The notes beneath the pieces were generated by a model. It worked only from the letters and a program-made list of their open reading frames with translations. It was not told the DNA's origin and ran no database searches. This document shows positions 36,088 through 46,574 of a stretch of DNA of 64,000 bases, one piece after another; position 1 is the stretch's first letter; each line of letters opens with the position of its first letter. Source of the DNA: Welwitschia mirabilis (taxonomy: Eukaryota > Gnetophyta > Gnetopsida > Welwitschiales); contig JBOZIK010000001.1 in assembly GCA_051453625.1 (NCBI GenBank), positions 143,965,218 to 144,029,217 of the forward strand, given 5' to 3'. The position numbers and the translations under genes are program-made.

Positions 36088-36590
36088 TTACTCATCTCTC
36101 TTTAAGTGCAATATACTATAAAAATAATGTTGGCTTACTTCAACATTCCACTCATCACCTAAATATTTCTTAGTGGAATTGAAAACTCTAATGGTAAACT
36201 TTTTATTATTTATGTGACACTCCATCATTTTAGTTCTTATATCAATAATACAATGCATTTTTGTACAAAATGCTCTACTTAAAAGTAGTGAATAACCTCC
36301 ATTATGATAAACTTCAATCACAACCACGTCTATTGAATAGAATGCTTCTTTAATTTAAATCATAAAATCTTTTATTATTCCTAAAGATTTCTTCACTAAT
36401 GTGTTTGCCAATTCTAAGATAATATGTGTAGGCTTAATTCTACTTTCTAAACTGAGTCATTAACAAATTTATTAAGGCAAAATATTAACACTTGCTCCTA
36501 CATTAATTAAGGCTTTTTTTATTCTTTTATTTTCTTCTAACGTGATACTCACTCTTGCTACCCCAGGATTCTTAAACTTTGAATATTTTT
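36088..36590 (-). pseudogene. gypsy-A aspartic protease relic
   Basis: Minus strand. ALINVGASVNILP near 36,475-36,515 matches ALLDLGASVNLLP, the catalytic aspartate replaced by asparagine. Downstream come ELANTLVKKSLGIIKD near 36,370-36,420 (LADRSVK.P.GIVEDV) and the frame 36,088-36,327 with NGGYSLLLSRAFCTKMHCII, matching PIILGRPFLAT..ALI. It would have processed the Gag-Pol polyprotein. Confidence 0.9.
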
Positions 36591-37636
36591 GTAAAACTAA
36601 GTTGGTTATATATTAGGCTAGGAACACTTTACTAAGTATGACTCATTTTTATTTCCTCCTCATAGGTCCTTCCACAACTTAAAATATTTAGGATTTTCTT
36701 ATAAGATTTTCCAAAATGTTAAATTTATGCTCACATCTTGTATTAAGGATTAAGATGATCATTAAAGATAGGATTAGTATTTAATCTATCAAGCCAATTG
36801 ATAGTAGGTTTATTTCCTTTATCTTATGAGGAATTTTTCTTATTAAGATTATCACTTAAATAAGAAGGAAAGGAATGATTTTCTAACATTTTAAAATTAT
36901 CTTCTTCTTCTTCATCATTCTTATCATCTTTAGAAGATAAAGCTTATAGGTAGGAGATGTTATATCATTTCCACTTTTTGTTATAACCTTATAATTATTT
37001 CTTACTTTATTAGAACTAGGAAAAGGTTTTATTTCAAATTATCTTTATAGTTTTTGATTTGTAAGCATAGTTTGTTAAAGAACATTTACTAGATTTTCAA
37101 TGTTTAAGTTTCTCTTCTCTTTAGATTTTCTTATTTCATCAATGGAATTTCTAAGTATATCATTTTTATTTTGAGAATTTGATATGCTTGCTTGATAATT
37201 GGAGCTACTTAGTTGAAAGTGAAAGTTATTTGTTTAAAAGTTTGCATTCTCAAATCTATTTCTGAATGATCAAATATTTGGATGATTTGGAATTTGTTCT
37301 AAAAATATTAAAAGTTGGATTATTCATTCATGCTATATTGAAATTTATTTTTATTTTAATTTTGATTTCTAAAGTTTAAATACTTCTTGTTAAAAGCACA
37401 TACTTCTTTATAAAGTTTCTCTTTGCAAGTTGGAAATAAAGGACATTCTTTAATTATGTGATAGTTGTATTCATACAAATTACAAGTTGAAATCACATTC
37501 TTTTCAGTTATTACTTTTGCATCTAAAATCCTTTAAGTGTATTTTTCTAATATTCTTGTGAAAGCCTTGATTACAGTTGTTTGTTCTTTCTTGGTTTTTA
37601 CTTTCTCCTTTTTTTGTTTCATTTCTTTAAGATCTT

Positions 37637-37723
37637 TTATGATCTAGCCTATAGTATGATTTTCTTTAGATGTTGGTTTAGGACATGTTTGACTTACTTT
37701 CACTAATTCTTCCAACAACCTCC
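37637..37723. repeat. 87-bp sequence repeated across the assembly gap (left copy)
   Basis: Starts TTATGATCTAGCCTATAGTA. Recurs at 37,824-37,910 with only two differences that I can see (ACTAATTC/ACTAGTTC and AACAACCTCC/AACAATCTCC). Confidence 0.97.
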
Positions 37724-37823
37724 NNNNNNNNNNNNNNNNNNNNNNNNNNNNNNNNNNNNNNNNNNNNNNNNNNNNNNNNNNNNNNNNNNNNNNNNNNNNN
37801 NNNNNNNNNNNNNNNNNNNNNNN
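37724..37823. other. assembly gap, 100 N (placeholder size)
   Basis: Exactly 100 N, flanked on both sides by the same 87-bp sequence. Sequence continuity with gypsy-B gag suggests that nothing is missing. Confidence 1.
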
Positions 37824-37910
37824 TTATGATCTAGCCTATAGTATGATTTTCTTTAGATGTTGGTTTAGGACATGTTTGACTTACTTTCACTAGTTCTTCC
37901 AACAATCTCC
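37824..37910. repeat. 87-bp sequence repeated across the assembly gap (right copy)
   Basis: Near-identical copy of 37,637-37,723, immediately after the gap; gag continues from it. Confidence 0.97.
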
Positions 37911-38900
37911 ATGAATTTTATAATGTGAGATTCATTAAATTTCCACCACATGAAAAATTTATAAGTTGTTTAGTTTGGCTATTAAATCCACTTAGAAATA
38001 GTCTATTAATTCTTCTTGAGTAAATGTATCAATGGGATTAGAATGAATTGCAATGAAAAATCATTTATAAGTAGAGGCATAATCTTCATTAAGTTGTTGT
38101 TATAAATTTGTTACCTCTTTGTTTCTTTTTCTTATTGTTGTTTTACTTATAAATCTTTTTATAAACACTTCTTAAACTTTTTTAAATGTTCTTAAGCTTT
38201 TATATGGGATGGTTCTTAGCCATAATTTCACTTTTTCTTGTAATGTGATGGGACAGATAACTATGTAAGTATGATCACTAATTTATTTTTTTACTATTTC
38301 CTAAAGTAAGCAATCATTATTCAATGTTGACTATATGTTGAAGGGGATCTTCACCATTTCTCCATTAAAAATAAAATATGCATTTAGATTTTTTAACTCA
38401 ACATCATCATTAGGAAGTAGATCAAATTGATTTTGGATTTCATGCTTTTTATTTGTAATTAGTTCTTTAAGAGTGACATAAGCATTTGAATTTATAGGGG
38501 TACAGAGGTTCTTATTATAATAGGAGGATTAGGTGAAGCTACTTGCTCCTATTCTTATATATAATTCAACATTGCAATAAAATAATTTTCTTCTAAACTT
38601 TTTTTTGAAAAATTTTCTTTGAAAAAATCAAACTTAAAAATAATAAATGTAAAAAAATATTTTGCTTAATTCTTGGAATTTTCATACTTAGTATTTGCAC
38701 ATCTAGGTTTACTTCATAGTTCATCAAACCTTATTAGATGTTTTCTTTGATAAATAGTTGCTCTCTCTTCTACTTCATCTCTTTACTAGAGTTTATCATG
38801 TCCTAGTATGCTTAGTTTTATTTTTATAGACATCATCTCTATGGTTATTCAAATGATGTACCTAGACAATAGAAACAAAAATCTGAAAAAATAAAAAATC

Positions 38901-39224
38901 TAAAAAATAAAATCACAAAATAACATAGAATAAAAATTGACAGTCGTCCTCTAAGTCATCTGGATAAAAGAGGGAATGATTAAAAAATCCTAGTTCTTAT
39001 GAAAATTTAAAAAAAAAAATACAATTCCATGTGTTGTCATCATCGCATGTTGTCTGGATAACAAGTGGTATGATAAGGCATTATTTTTGAAATGTAAATT
39101 AGAAAATGTATAAATAAAAACCTATGGTTCTATTGTAAAGATACAAAAATGTTGTAAACGAGTACTTAAACCAAAATCTAAACTACTTATCTGAGAAATA
39201 ATAATCCTAGAGCTCTAAGTAGTC
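38901..39224 (-). other. gypsy-A 5' leader between primer site and gag
   Basis: Non-coding stretch between the primer site and gag. Like the gypsy-B leader (53,350-53,730) it carries phrases such as CATCATCGCATGTTGTCTGG and CGTCCTCTAAGTCATCTGGA; in gypsy-B the counterpart is GTCATGGGGACAACAG. Confidence 0.6.
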
Positions 39225-39244
39225 TTCCCCAATAATGGTGCTAA
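39225..39244 (-). promoter_or_regulatory. gypsy-A primer-binding site, decayed
   Basis: Minus strand TTAGCACCATTATTGGGGAA, next to the LTR. It fits the Athila-type site TGGCGCCGTTGCCGGGGA (usually ascribed to tRNA-Asp) if CpG and other G/C positions have undergone transitions. The gypsy-B site at 53,727-53,750 (TTAATGCCATTGCGAGGGAA) is the sister copy. Confidence 0.7.
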
Positions 39245-39246
39245 GA

Positions 39247-40239
39247 TGTTATGGTATTTATTTATGAAAATGTTACATTCTTAAATAAATCTTTATAATA
39301 ACTAAAATATATTTGTTACATAATACAACATACTAATATAGATGGAAGTGAACCTAAATGTCATAAGTCCGTCAAAGGCATAGGCAAGAAGAAAGAGAAT
39401 TAATTTCAAATAAAATACCTATGCACTTTCTAAGTAGAACAAAATAACAATGCAAATGAACACATTATGCAAATGATATGCAAAGATAATCTAAATGCAA
39501 CATCTATTTGATTATGACATCAACCTATCATAGAGATTGGTCTTGTAAAACCTAAATCAATTAATAAAAGATGTTACCATATGAAGACCAACATAATCTA
39601 TCATGTGTATTAAATAAAATATAAAAAAAAAATACAATGTTAATCTAAGAAATGAAATGTAATGCACCTAAGCTAATAATATCAACCTTAACAAATGTTG
39701 ACCTCATGATCTATATCACAGATAAAACTATCATAGAATCATAAACAATATAAACCATAATGGAGATGTACATAACAAAAAATATTAAAAAAAAATAGAG
39801 TTTTGATTAATTTGAACTAATGTTCGTGTTGCAAAACAGTAGCATCTCAATGAATAATGCATAGTTCAACATCAAGGAAGACATTTCTCTATAATAATAA
39901 GCAATGGATCTCCTACCCTTTGATCTCCTGTAATGAGAATTTTGATGCCAAAAAAGATAAAGTCAGAGTCAAGGGTGAAATACATATATATTACAAATAA
40001 AGACTCTAAAAAAAGAAAAAACTAAAAGATGTGATAAAATCCTAATGGCCACGCAAGAAGATGCAAAATACATGATGGAATTTTGGTAAAGTTTGGTAAA
40101 GCATTATATTTAGATGTCATTCTATTAGTTATTCAAATATCACAAAAGATGATGCCACATCATATAGGATCCACATCAATTACTAGATTAGTCTAGTAAG
40201 AATCCTAGTTAGCATAAGTTATTCTATCAGTCGTACTAT
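39247..40239 (-). repeat. gypsy-A 5' LTR, copy 1 (cut by gap)
   Basis: Adjacent to the primer site and therefore the LTR that belongs to the internal region. Begins TGTTATGGTATTTATTTATG and covers about the first 80% of the LTR (plus-strand order) before the 100-N gap. Confidence 0.88.
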
Positions 40240-40339
40240 NNNNNNNNNNNNNNNNNNNNNNNNNNNNNNNNNNNNNNNNNNNNNNNNNNNNNNNNNNNNN
40301 NNNNNNNNNNNNNNNNNNNNNNNNNNNNNNNNNNNNNNN
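40240..40339. other. assembly gap, 100 N (placeholder size)
   Basis: Exactly 100 N between two partial LTR copies. The sequence after it steps back about 600 bp within the LTR. Confidence 1.
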
Positions 40340-41190
40340 AAAATGAAATGACATGTATCTAAACTACCACTGTCAACCTTAATAAAGGTTGTCTTTGTGA
40401 TCTATATCACAGATGAAGCTATCACAAAATCATAAGCAACATAAACCATAAGGGAGATACACATAAAAAAAGATGTAAAAAGAAAAGTAGAGTTTTAATT
40501 AATTTAAACTAACATCCATGTTAAAAAGAAGTAATACCTAAATGAAGGATGCAAAGCATAATACCAAGAAAAACGTCTCTATGTAACAACAAGGGATGGA
40601 CCTTCTACTCTTCGATCTTCTATCATAAGAATTTTCGGTGCTAAAAAAGATAAATTCAAAGTCAAGGATAAATGAGACATTTATTACAAATAAGACTCTA
40701 AAAACAGCAAGCACTAATAGACATGGTAAAATCCTAATGGTTGTGTAAGAAGGCATATGATACATGGCAAAAGTTTGACGAAGTTTGGTAAATAATTATT
40801 TTTAGGTGTCATCCTACTAGTCATCTAAATACCACAAGAGACGATGCAACATCATATAGGATCTACATCAACCACTAGTTTGGTCCAATAATCATCTTAG
40901 TTAGTATAAATTCTTTATCATCTATACTACCATCTAGATGATGATGTAGATGATGGGCTTTATAAAATTATTTCTTATATAAGATCAACCTCTTTGATTA
41001 CAAGATTTCTACTTTAAATAGTGTGTATTACAATTTTCCTTAAATGCTATTAAATGTAATGAATATTGCATGTTTTTATGATATTTGCCTTAGATCTCCA
41101 TTATTGTTAAAACTTAGCATAAACCTATCTAATCTCCTACAAAACTACTTAAAATATGTTATTAAATACATACAATTTGGCAGTGTAACA
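40340..41190 (-). repeat. gypsy-A LTR, copy 2 (diverged, cut by gap)
   Basis: Begins in the middle of the LTR (matches about 39,645 onward and 22,550 onward) and runs to the LTR end GTGTAACA at 41,190, followed by AAGTG. Over the 600-bp overlap with copy 1 the two differ at many positions (for example ATCTATATCACAGATAAAAC versus ATCTATATCACAGATGAAGC, plus indels), too many for a simple allelic duplicate. The open frame at 40,538-40,765 is an LTR shadow. Confidence 0.85.
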
Positions 41191-42072
41191 AAGTGTGATA
41201 AAACACTTAAAACTACATAGTTCGTATTCCAAGAATTAAGTAGTTGGTTTGCTCATGAGCCATTTTTTAAGGTATTACCACCTAAAATACCATTTGTAAT
41301 AGTGTTTCATTTTGAATTATTAATTATTTGATTAAATTATTAACATTTAAAATATATTAAACTTTGTTTTCTTTGCTTCTGTTGTCTTCCATTTATGAAA
41401 AACAACTTAAGCTTTTGAAATTTAGTTCTAACATGGTATTATATAATACTTATTCTAAATTCTAACATAAATGATTTTATTCATGAAAATAGCTTTAAGA
41501 AACCTAATTAGTTGCATATATATGTTAAACTATACAAAAGTAGTTAGTAGGTAGTAATATTAGTAATCATATGTAAGATATAATTATCATAATAAAAAGA
41601 AAGAAACAAATCAAGAAAACTAAATACATCTTTAGTAAAAAGTTTAAAACATCATATCTGAGCTTGTGATGCTATCTCTTAGGGTCATAAAACTTAAAAA
41701 TAGTAGTATGATTCATAAATATAAATACACTATAGAATATATAAAATGTTATAACACTAAAAAAATATCATAGGAAGACTATTTTTAGGAAATCAAAAAC
41801 TCAGCTAAAAATGGAATATATAGAACCTTGTGAGATTAAAAAGTATTCTCAACTTATTAATTAATTAATGTATCTTACTAATATGTAATATAATATAATT
41901 GATGTTATTAACAAATTAGCTAAAGTCATTCATAGACCTACAAAAGAGTACTAGAATGTAATCATAAATATTTTAAATATCTTTCTGCAATAAAAACCCT
42001 ATAACCTCATGTTTACCAAGTATAAAAAGGAATAATTAGATGTTAAAAAGCCGAAGGAAAGTACACCTACCT

Positions 42073-42111
42073 AGTAGGATACCATTTTATGAGTAGGATA
42101 CCATTTTATGA
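42073..42111. repeat. tandem duplication of about 19 bp
   Basis: GTAGGATACCATTTTATGA occurs twice in a row, followed by a third, diverged copy ending CATTTTATGAATAA. Confidence 0.9.
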
Positions 42112-43517
42112 ATGGATGGATCATTTTATGAATAATTTAAAATTAGAAGGCTATACTCTTATCTTTCATTAAAAAAAAATACATAGCTATAACATTTTTC
42201 TATACAAAACTAATGCATTTATTCAAATTTAGCAAGAAATTAAATAAAGGAAAAATAATCAATAATCTCATATTTTATGAAAGAGGGAATCACATGAATG
42301 TAGATATCATTAACTAAAACAACCATATTTGATTAAGTTTTTAAATAAAGATGTAGCGCTAAAACGTAACTTCTAGATGTCCTAAATAAAGAACTTTTAA
42401 AAGTAATATTTCTCAAGTTTGTAAACATATTTTGGCTATTGCCAATACATGTGATTATTAATGGAATAATAGAAGAAGAAAAACTTGATATGTTATGAGA
42501 GGATATTAGATAGAATTAAATTAATAAAACTAATAATTAATCCCTTATATATGGATATCAAATAGTTCTATCAAATATACATACAACTATAAACTAGCTA
42601 TAAATAATAAACTATGTAATTATTTAAATAACTAACTATTTTTAAAAATATTATGTTTTATTAATTGCAACCTTTTATAACATACAATAGAGAAAAACAT
42701 TTCATGTTTTATATTTTTAAATTTATTTATCATTTCATGGTTTCATAAATGATTCTTTAAATATTTTTACATTCTTAAAAATTAATTCTATTTTTTAAAA
42801 TTAAAATAAAAGCTACAATTTTATTACATTTATAAGCCCTACAATCTATTATGTCGCAACTCAGTCTTGGGTTGGATTAAGAGGCATTAAAAAAATTTTA
42901 ATTAAATTACATGATTAGCCATTACAGTAGATTAATTAGATTGTGATTTTGAGATTTAGCTCTCAATTAACCATAGATTATACCTTAGTAAAACTATAAG
43001 ATGATATCTTACCTGACTGATGCCACATTTAACTTAAGCTTATTTAGAAATCTTGAGTAGGAAGACATAAAAGGGATGTATAAGTTGCAATCGAGTGGTT
43101 AATTATACCAATAGAAAAGAAACCATACCTATGTTTCCTCATCTAGAGAAGTTTAGACCACATGTATTTCTCTATTGGACCTTGTTTCCATCTTCACTAA
43201 TATGCATGAGCATAAGATAAATTAAGGTGGTCCATATCAGTAGGCATTTGGGTAAAAATATGCATGAAATAATACAAGAATAATTACAAGAACTTAATGT
43301 TTGCCTCAATAAGAATATGGTACCAAACTGAATCAAAAGAATACCAAATGATGTTACACACATAGAAATATATGTATGTATAATAGCTATATGTAAAAGT
43401 ATATGAGGCAATAGGTTAAGAACTCTTAAGGTTATAACATTTATTTATAATAAGAAATTCTAATGCATGAGTGATGATAATACATATGTATATTAATATA
43501 AATCATTTATCAGTACT

Positions 43518-43535
43518 TATATATATATATATATA
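43518..43535. repeat. (AT)n microsatellite
   Basis: Nine AT units between two copies of TCAGTACT, just outside gypsy-B. Confidence 0.95.
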
Positions 43536-43573
43536 GTAAACCCCTTAATATATCAGTACTCATAGTTAATCTT

Positions 43574-44817
43574 TATTGCAGTGCATGTTTTTACAATTCT
43601 TTTTACCTTAATGAATCTTAATAATCACAAATATGTATATATTATAATATACACACTCTAGTATAAATGGAAGTGACTCAAATGTCATAACCCATTAAAG
43701 AATTATGAGAGAAGAATGAGAATTGATTTCTAAAGAGAATGTATTATTTTAAACTTAAGAATAATGTAAGAAATTAAATATGCAATCCAATGCAAGTGAA
43801 ATCAAACCCAGGTAAGAACTTATCTGAGTACTGAATCCATGTATCAAGAAGATCATTCCTACATAACCTAAATCAATAAAAGAAACTATTACTAACCAAG
43901 GCTAACTTAAGCTACCAGATGAATTAAATAAATCAATGAAAAATGAATCCAAAACTACTTTCTTCAACCTTAAGAAAGGCTACTCTTAAGACCTATATTA
44001 TCGATGAAACTATCACCAGATCAAGGAAAATATAAACCATGAGGGAAATATAATAGAACTGAATGCACAAATGAAAAAGAGTTTTATATTAAAATAGAAC
44101 TAGCATCTAGGTTATAAAATAGCTAATCCTCATTAGAGGATGCATAGCCCTTTATCAAGGAAATGTATTTCTTCAATTTGTGAGATGGATCTCTAGCCCT
44201 TCGATCTCTTGTTATGATAATGTTTGGTACAAATAAAGATGGATAGGAGATTCAAAGGGAGATCTTATTTATAGGGATAAGAAGGCAAAACCGTCACACA
44301 AAATGCATTACAAAATGTGCTCAATTCCAAGAAAGAAATGGATGAAATGGTTATAGGTCAGCTGGCTGTTACAAGTGTCATCCTGTCTATTGTGGAGATG
44401 ACCAAGGGGATGATGGCTTAAACATTACATTCATCATCCTGCATGTGGTGGGAATGACCATGGAGATGACACTTCTTTAGAAATGATGACTTAGTATTAT
44501 TAGCTCTAGTCCACATCAGCATTCCTATGTGGCTTATTCAGTGTTGTCATCCTACCTATTATGGAAACAACAGGGGAGACAACAATTTTCTTTATCCTTC
44601 TAATTCAAGAGAAGCTAGCTTTCTCATAGTAATTTTTCTCTAAGGCATAATGTATTAAAATATGCTTTAAACTCCTCTAATCATGTCAATAACTACATAT
44701 TTCTAAGATCTTCCATCAATTCTCCATAATCCTTAAAATTATAGCTAAACCTGTATCAATGTCTTACAAAATAGCTCATAAAACCCTATTAAATATGTAC
44801 AATTTGGCAACCCATCA
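43574..44817 (-). repeat. gypsy-B 3' LTR
   Basis: Matches 53,753-54,996 throughout (for example ACACACTCTAGTATAAATGG near 43,652 versus ACACACTCTAGTATAAATGA near 53,831). Starts TATTGCAG where the other copy has TGTTGTGC and ends CCCATCA. Confidence 0.95.
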
Positions 44818-44834
44818 TAAGCCCCCACTTAGCC
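44818..44834 (-). promoter_or_regulatory. gypsy-B polypurine tract
   Basis: Minus strand GGCTAAGTGGGGGCTTA followed at once by the LTR start TGATGGGTTGCC. A run of five G in an A+T-rich region, exactly at the LTR edge. Confidence 0.88.
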
Positions 44835-45173
44835 TTTATCAGTTCTTGATAGAAACTAAGTAAACAACTATAATTGTGAGCCAAATTATCTTAAAAAACC
44901 AATCTAAAAATTATAAAACATGCTCATAAATAATATTAAACACATTACATAGCAAAATAACATGTAATGCATCATCTGTATGGAGTGAACATTTCAAAAA
45001 ACTATGTCTCATGAAAGCTCTAAAATAACTTGAAAATTATGAAAATGAGCCATAAAAATAAGTCCTACCCTCCCTTGAAAAAAATAATACATCCTGTATT
45101 AGCTACTAAAGCAAAAAAAGTAGATGAAAATGAGAAGGCAAATGATGAGTGTTTTTGAATTTAGATCATTGAT
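44835..45173 (-). other. gypsy-B 3' non-coding region (LTR-proximal part)
   Basis: First part homologous to gypsy-A 23,407-23,700; second part (from about 44,997) homologous to gypsy-A 30,746-31,000 (shared GTCTCATGAAAGCTCTAAA versus TCTCGTGGAAGCTCTAAA). The junction marks the absence of the 1.5-kb segment of gypsy-A. Confidence 0.7.
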
Positions 45174-45178
45174 GAATT

Positions 45179-46569
45179 TATGGGAATGGAGAACCCTAGA
45201 GGTGGGGGTAAATAGGTTCTTAAAAATTCAAATAAACTCAAAATAAAAACTTACTTAAAATAGATTACTAAAAAACTTGTGCATTAAAATTAAAATTATT
45301 TAGAAAAATAAGAATAATAAAAATCATGAAAATATCAATCAGATATACACAAGTTTTATAATGATTTGGAAAATCCCCTACTCCACTCTTGATAATAAGC
45401 TTATTACTAAGCTTGATCTAGATCTTTGTTAACTCTTCCAGGTATTGCAAGTTCACCTATGACCTTTACACACAGACTTTCATAGGCTAAGTCTCAACCT
45501 TTTCAAATGGACTTTTATAAGCTAAGTCTTAACCTTTTCAAATGGTCTTTTACAGGCTAAGCCTCAACCTTTCAAAAGATGCAGTAGTAATGGTAAAATG
45601 CCCTAGTGCATTGATATCACTTATTTTTTAGCACAATGATAGTACAGGAGCTCTTCTCATGCAAATAATATAAACTACAATAATAAAGTACAAAGTTCTG
45701 ATCTCTTATGCAAAGATACTATAGATGTTGACTCGTCCTTGGTTAGTAATACAATACTAAGATAGTATAATGATAAATCACAAGTTTTAATCATTTGACC
45801 AAAGATCAAAATATTCTTTTAGTGATTTCTCTCTTAGCTATTTATAATGAAAGGCTTTTAAGATTAGCAAAGTTAAAATCATGCTTCCAATGGCTATAAA
45901 ATGAATACATAATGGATACATAACAGATATAAAAATTTTTTTTCATTTTGACTGGTCAACCCTTAAAGTTTTGTTGACCCATCTTGATATCATAGCTTAA
46001 TCAGGTTACCCGATAAAACTATTCAGTCACCCCAGTTTCTTATAGTTCCATGTCTAGTCGACCCCTTAGGGTCCAGTTGACTACTCATCCAGTCACACTC
46101 ATATTTATTTAGTTGTCCACTCATCCTAATGAAAATCCATTTCATTTTTCTACATTAGGTTCGTTCAACCCCTTAGGTATCTGGTTGACCCCTTGATAAT
46201 AAACTCAGGAATATTAGGTGCACAGTGCTCAGGTATGGTTGACCCCATATAGATCTGATCAATCCCTTAATAATTTGTTCAAGAGTATTCACTCTTAGGT
46301 TCACAGATTCAATCAACCCCTTATAAGTCTGGTTGATCCCTTTAAATTTAGTGCAATTGTGAGAGTTCGCTCTAAGTATAGTCAACCCCTTAAAATTCCA
46401 GTCAACCCCTCTAGAGGATAAGTAAACTTGACCAATTTCAGTGATCAAAAATGCAACTTCCTTGCTTCAGCTTCTAACTTGCAAGTAATCAATATTTTCT
46501 ATACAAGACACAAATTTTGCTTCATAGAAAACATTAGTTTGACATTAAGTAGTAATACATAATCTAACA
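45179..46569 (-). mobile_element. solo LTR of the copia-C family, duplication GAATT
   Basis: A single 1.39-kb LTR homologous to the copia-C LTRs along its whole length: it starts TATGGGAATGGAGAACCC (copia-C TGTGGGATCGAGAACCTT) and ends TACATAATCTAACA (copia-C TTCATAATCTAACA). GAATT flanks it at 45,174-45,178 and at 46,570-46,574. No internal region remains, so recombination between the two LTRs of a full element must have removed it. It is slightly longer than the copia-C LTRs, in part through a repeated block near 45,480-45,560 (TTTTACAGGCTAAG.CTCAACC type, three times). The open minus frame at 46,173-46,448 is a chance LTR frame. Confidence 0.95.
45465..45575. repeat. triplicated block of about 37 bp within the solo LTR
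   Basis: Three tandem copies of a unit of the type (GACTTTCATAGGCTAAGTCT)(CAACCTTTTCAAATG), near 45,475, 45,511 and 45,546. The copia-C LTRs carry it once or in reduced form (24,575-24,605; 28,815-28,840). Confidence 0.8.
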
Positions 46570-46574
46570 GAATT

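Larger units (their letters stand above)
36591..38900 (-). pseudogene. gypsy-A gag relic (with CCHC remnant)
   Basis: Minus strand. Near 37,435-37,500 VISTCNLYEYNYHIIKECPLFP is a CX2CX4HX4C nucleocapsid knuckle with the second cysteine turned into tyrosine (C to T on the other strand). The Gag core around 37,900-38,500 aligns with gypsy-B 52,440-53,050. A 100-N gap with duplicated flanks interrupts it at 37,724-37,823. The region 35,561-36,087 between protease and reverse transcriptase is a decayed linker without motifs. Confidence 0.85.
21554..41190 (-). mobile_element. gypsy-A: Athila-like Ty3/gypsy element with nested copia-C, duplication AAGTG
   Basis: Minus-strand Ty3/gypsy element. From high to low coordinates it has a 5' LTR block, a primer site, gag, protease, reverse transcriptase, RNase H, integrase, a long 3' region, a polypurine tract and a 3' LTR. 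AAGTG occurs at 21,549-21,553 and at 41,191-41,195, directly outside the LTR ends. The primer site matches the TGGCGCCGTTGCCGGGG form and the RNase H block (KALSKAQLNYTT then LIKWIL) matches the Athila lineage. Removing nested copia-C (5,518 bp plus one duplication copy) and the N bases leaves about 13.3 kb, with a large region between integrase and 3' LTR, where Athila elements carry an env-like or unknown ORF. The 5' side shows two diverged LTR copies around a 100-N gap. All frames are broken. Confidence 0.9.
41196..43573. other. unassigned sequence between gypsy-A and gypsy-B
   Basis: No coding homology found. It includes a short tandem duplication at 42,073-42,111, an (AT)n run at 43,518-43,535, and from 42,852 a stretch beginning TGTCGCAACTCAGTCTTGGG that resembles the start of a long gypsy LTR but whose end I could not place. 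The minus frame at 43,172-43,411 has no recognisable domain. Confidence 0.45.

Noticed and set aside
37637-37910. Genuine tandem duplication in gag
   Set aside because: Near-identity, exact contact with a 100-N placeholder and the single-copy state in gypsy-B favour an assembly artefact.
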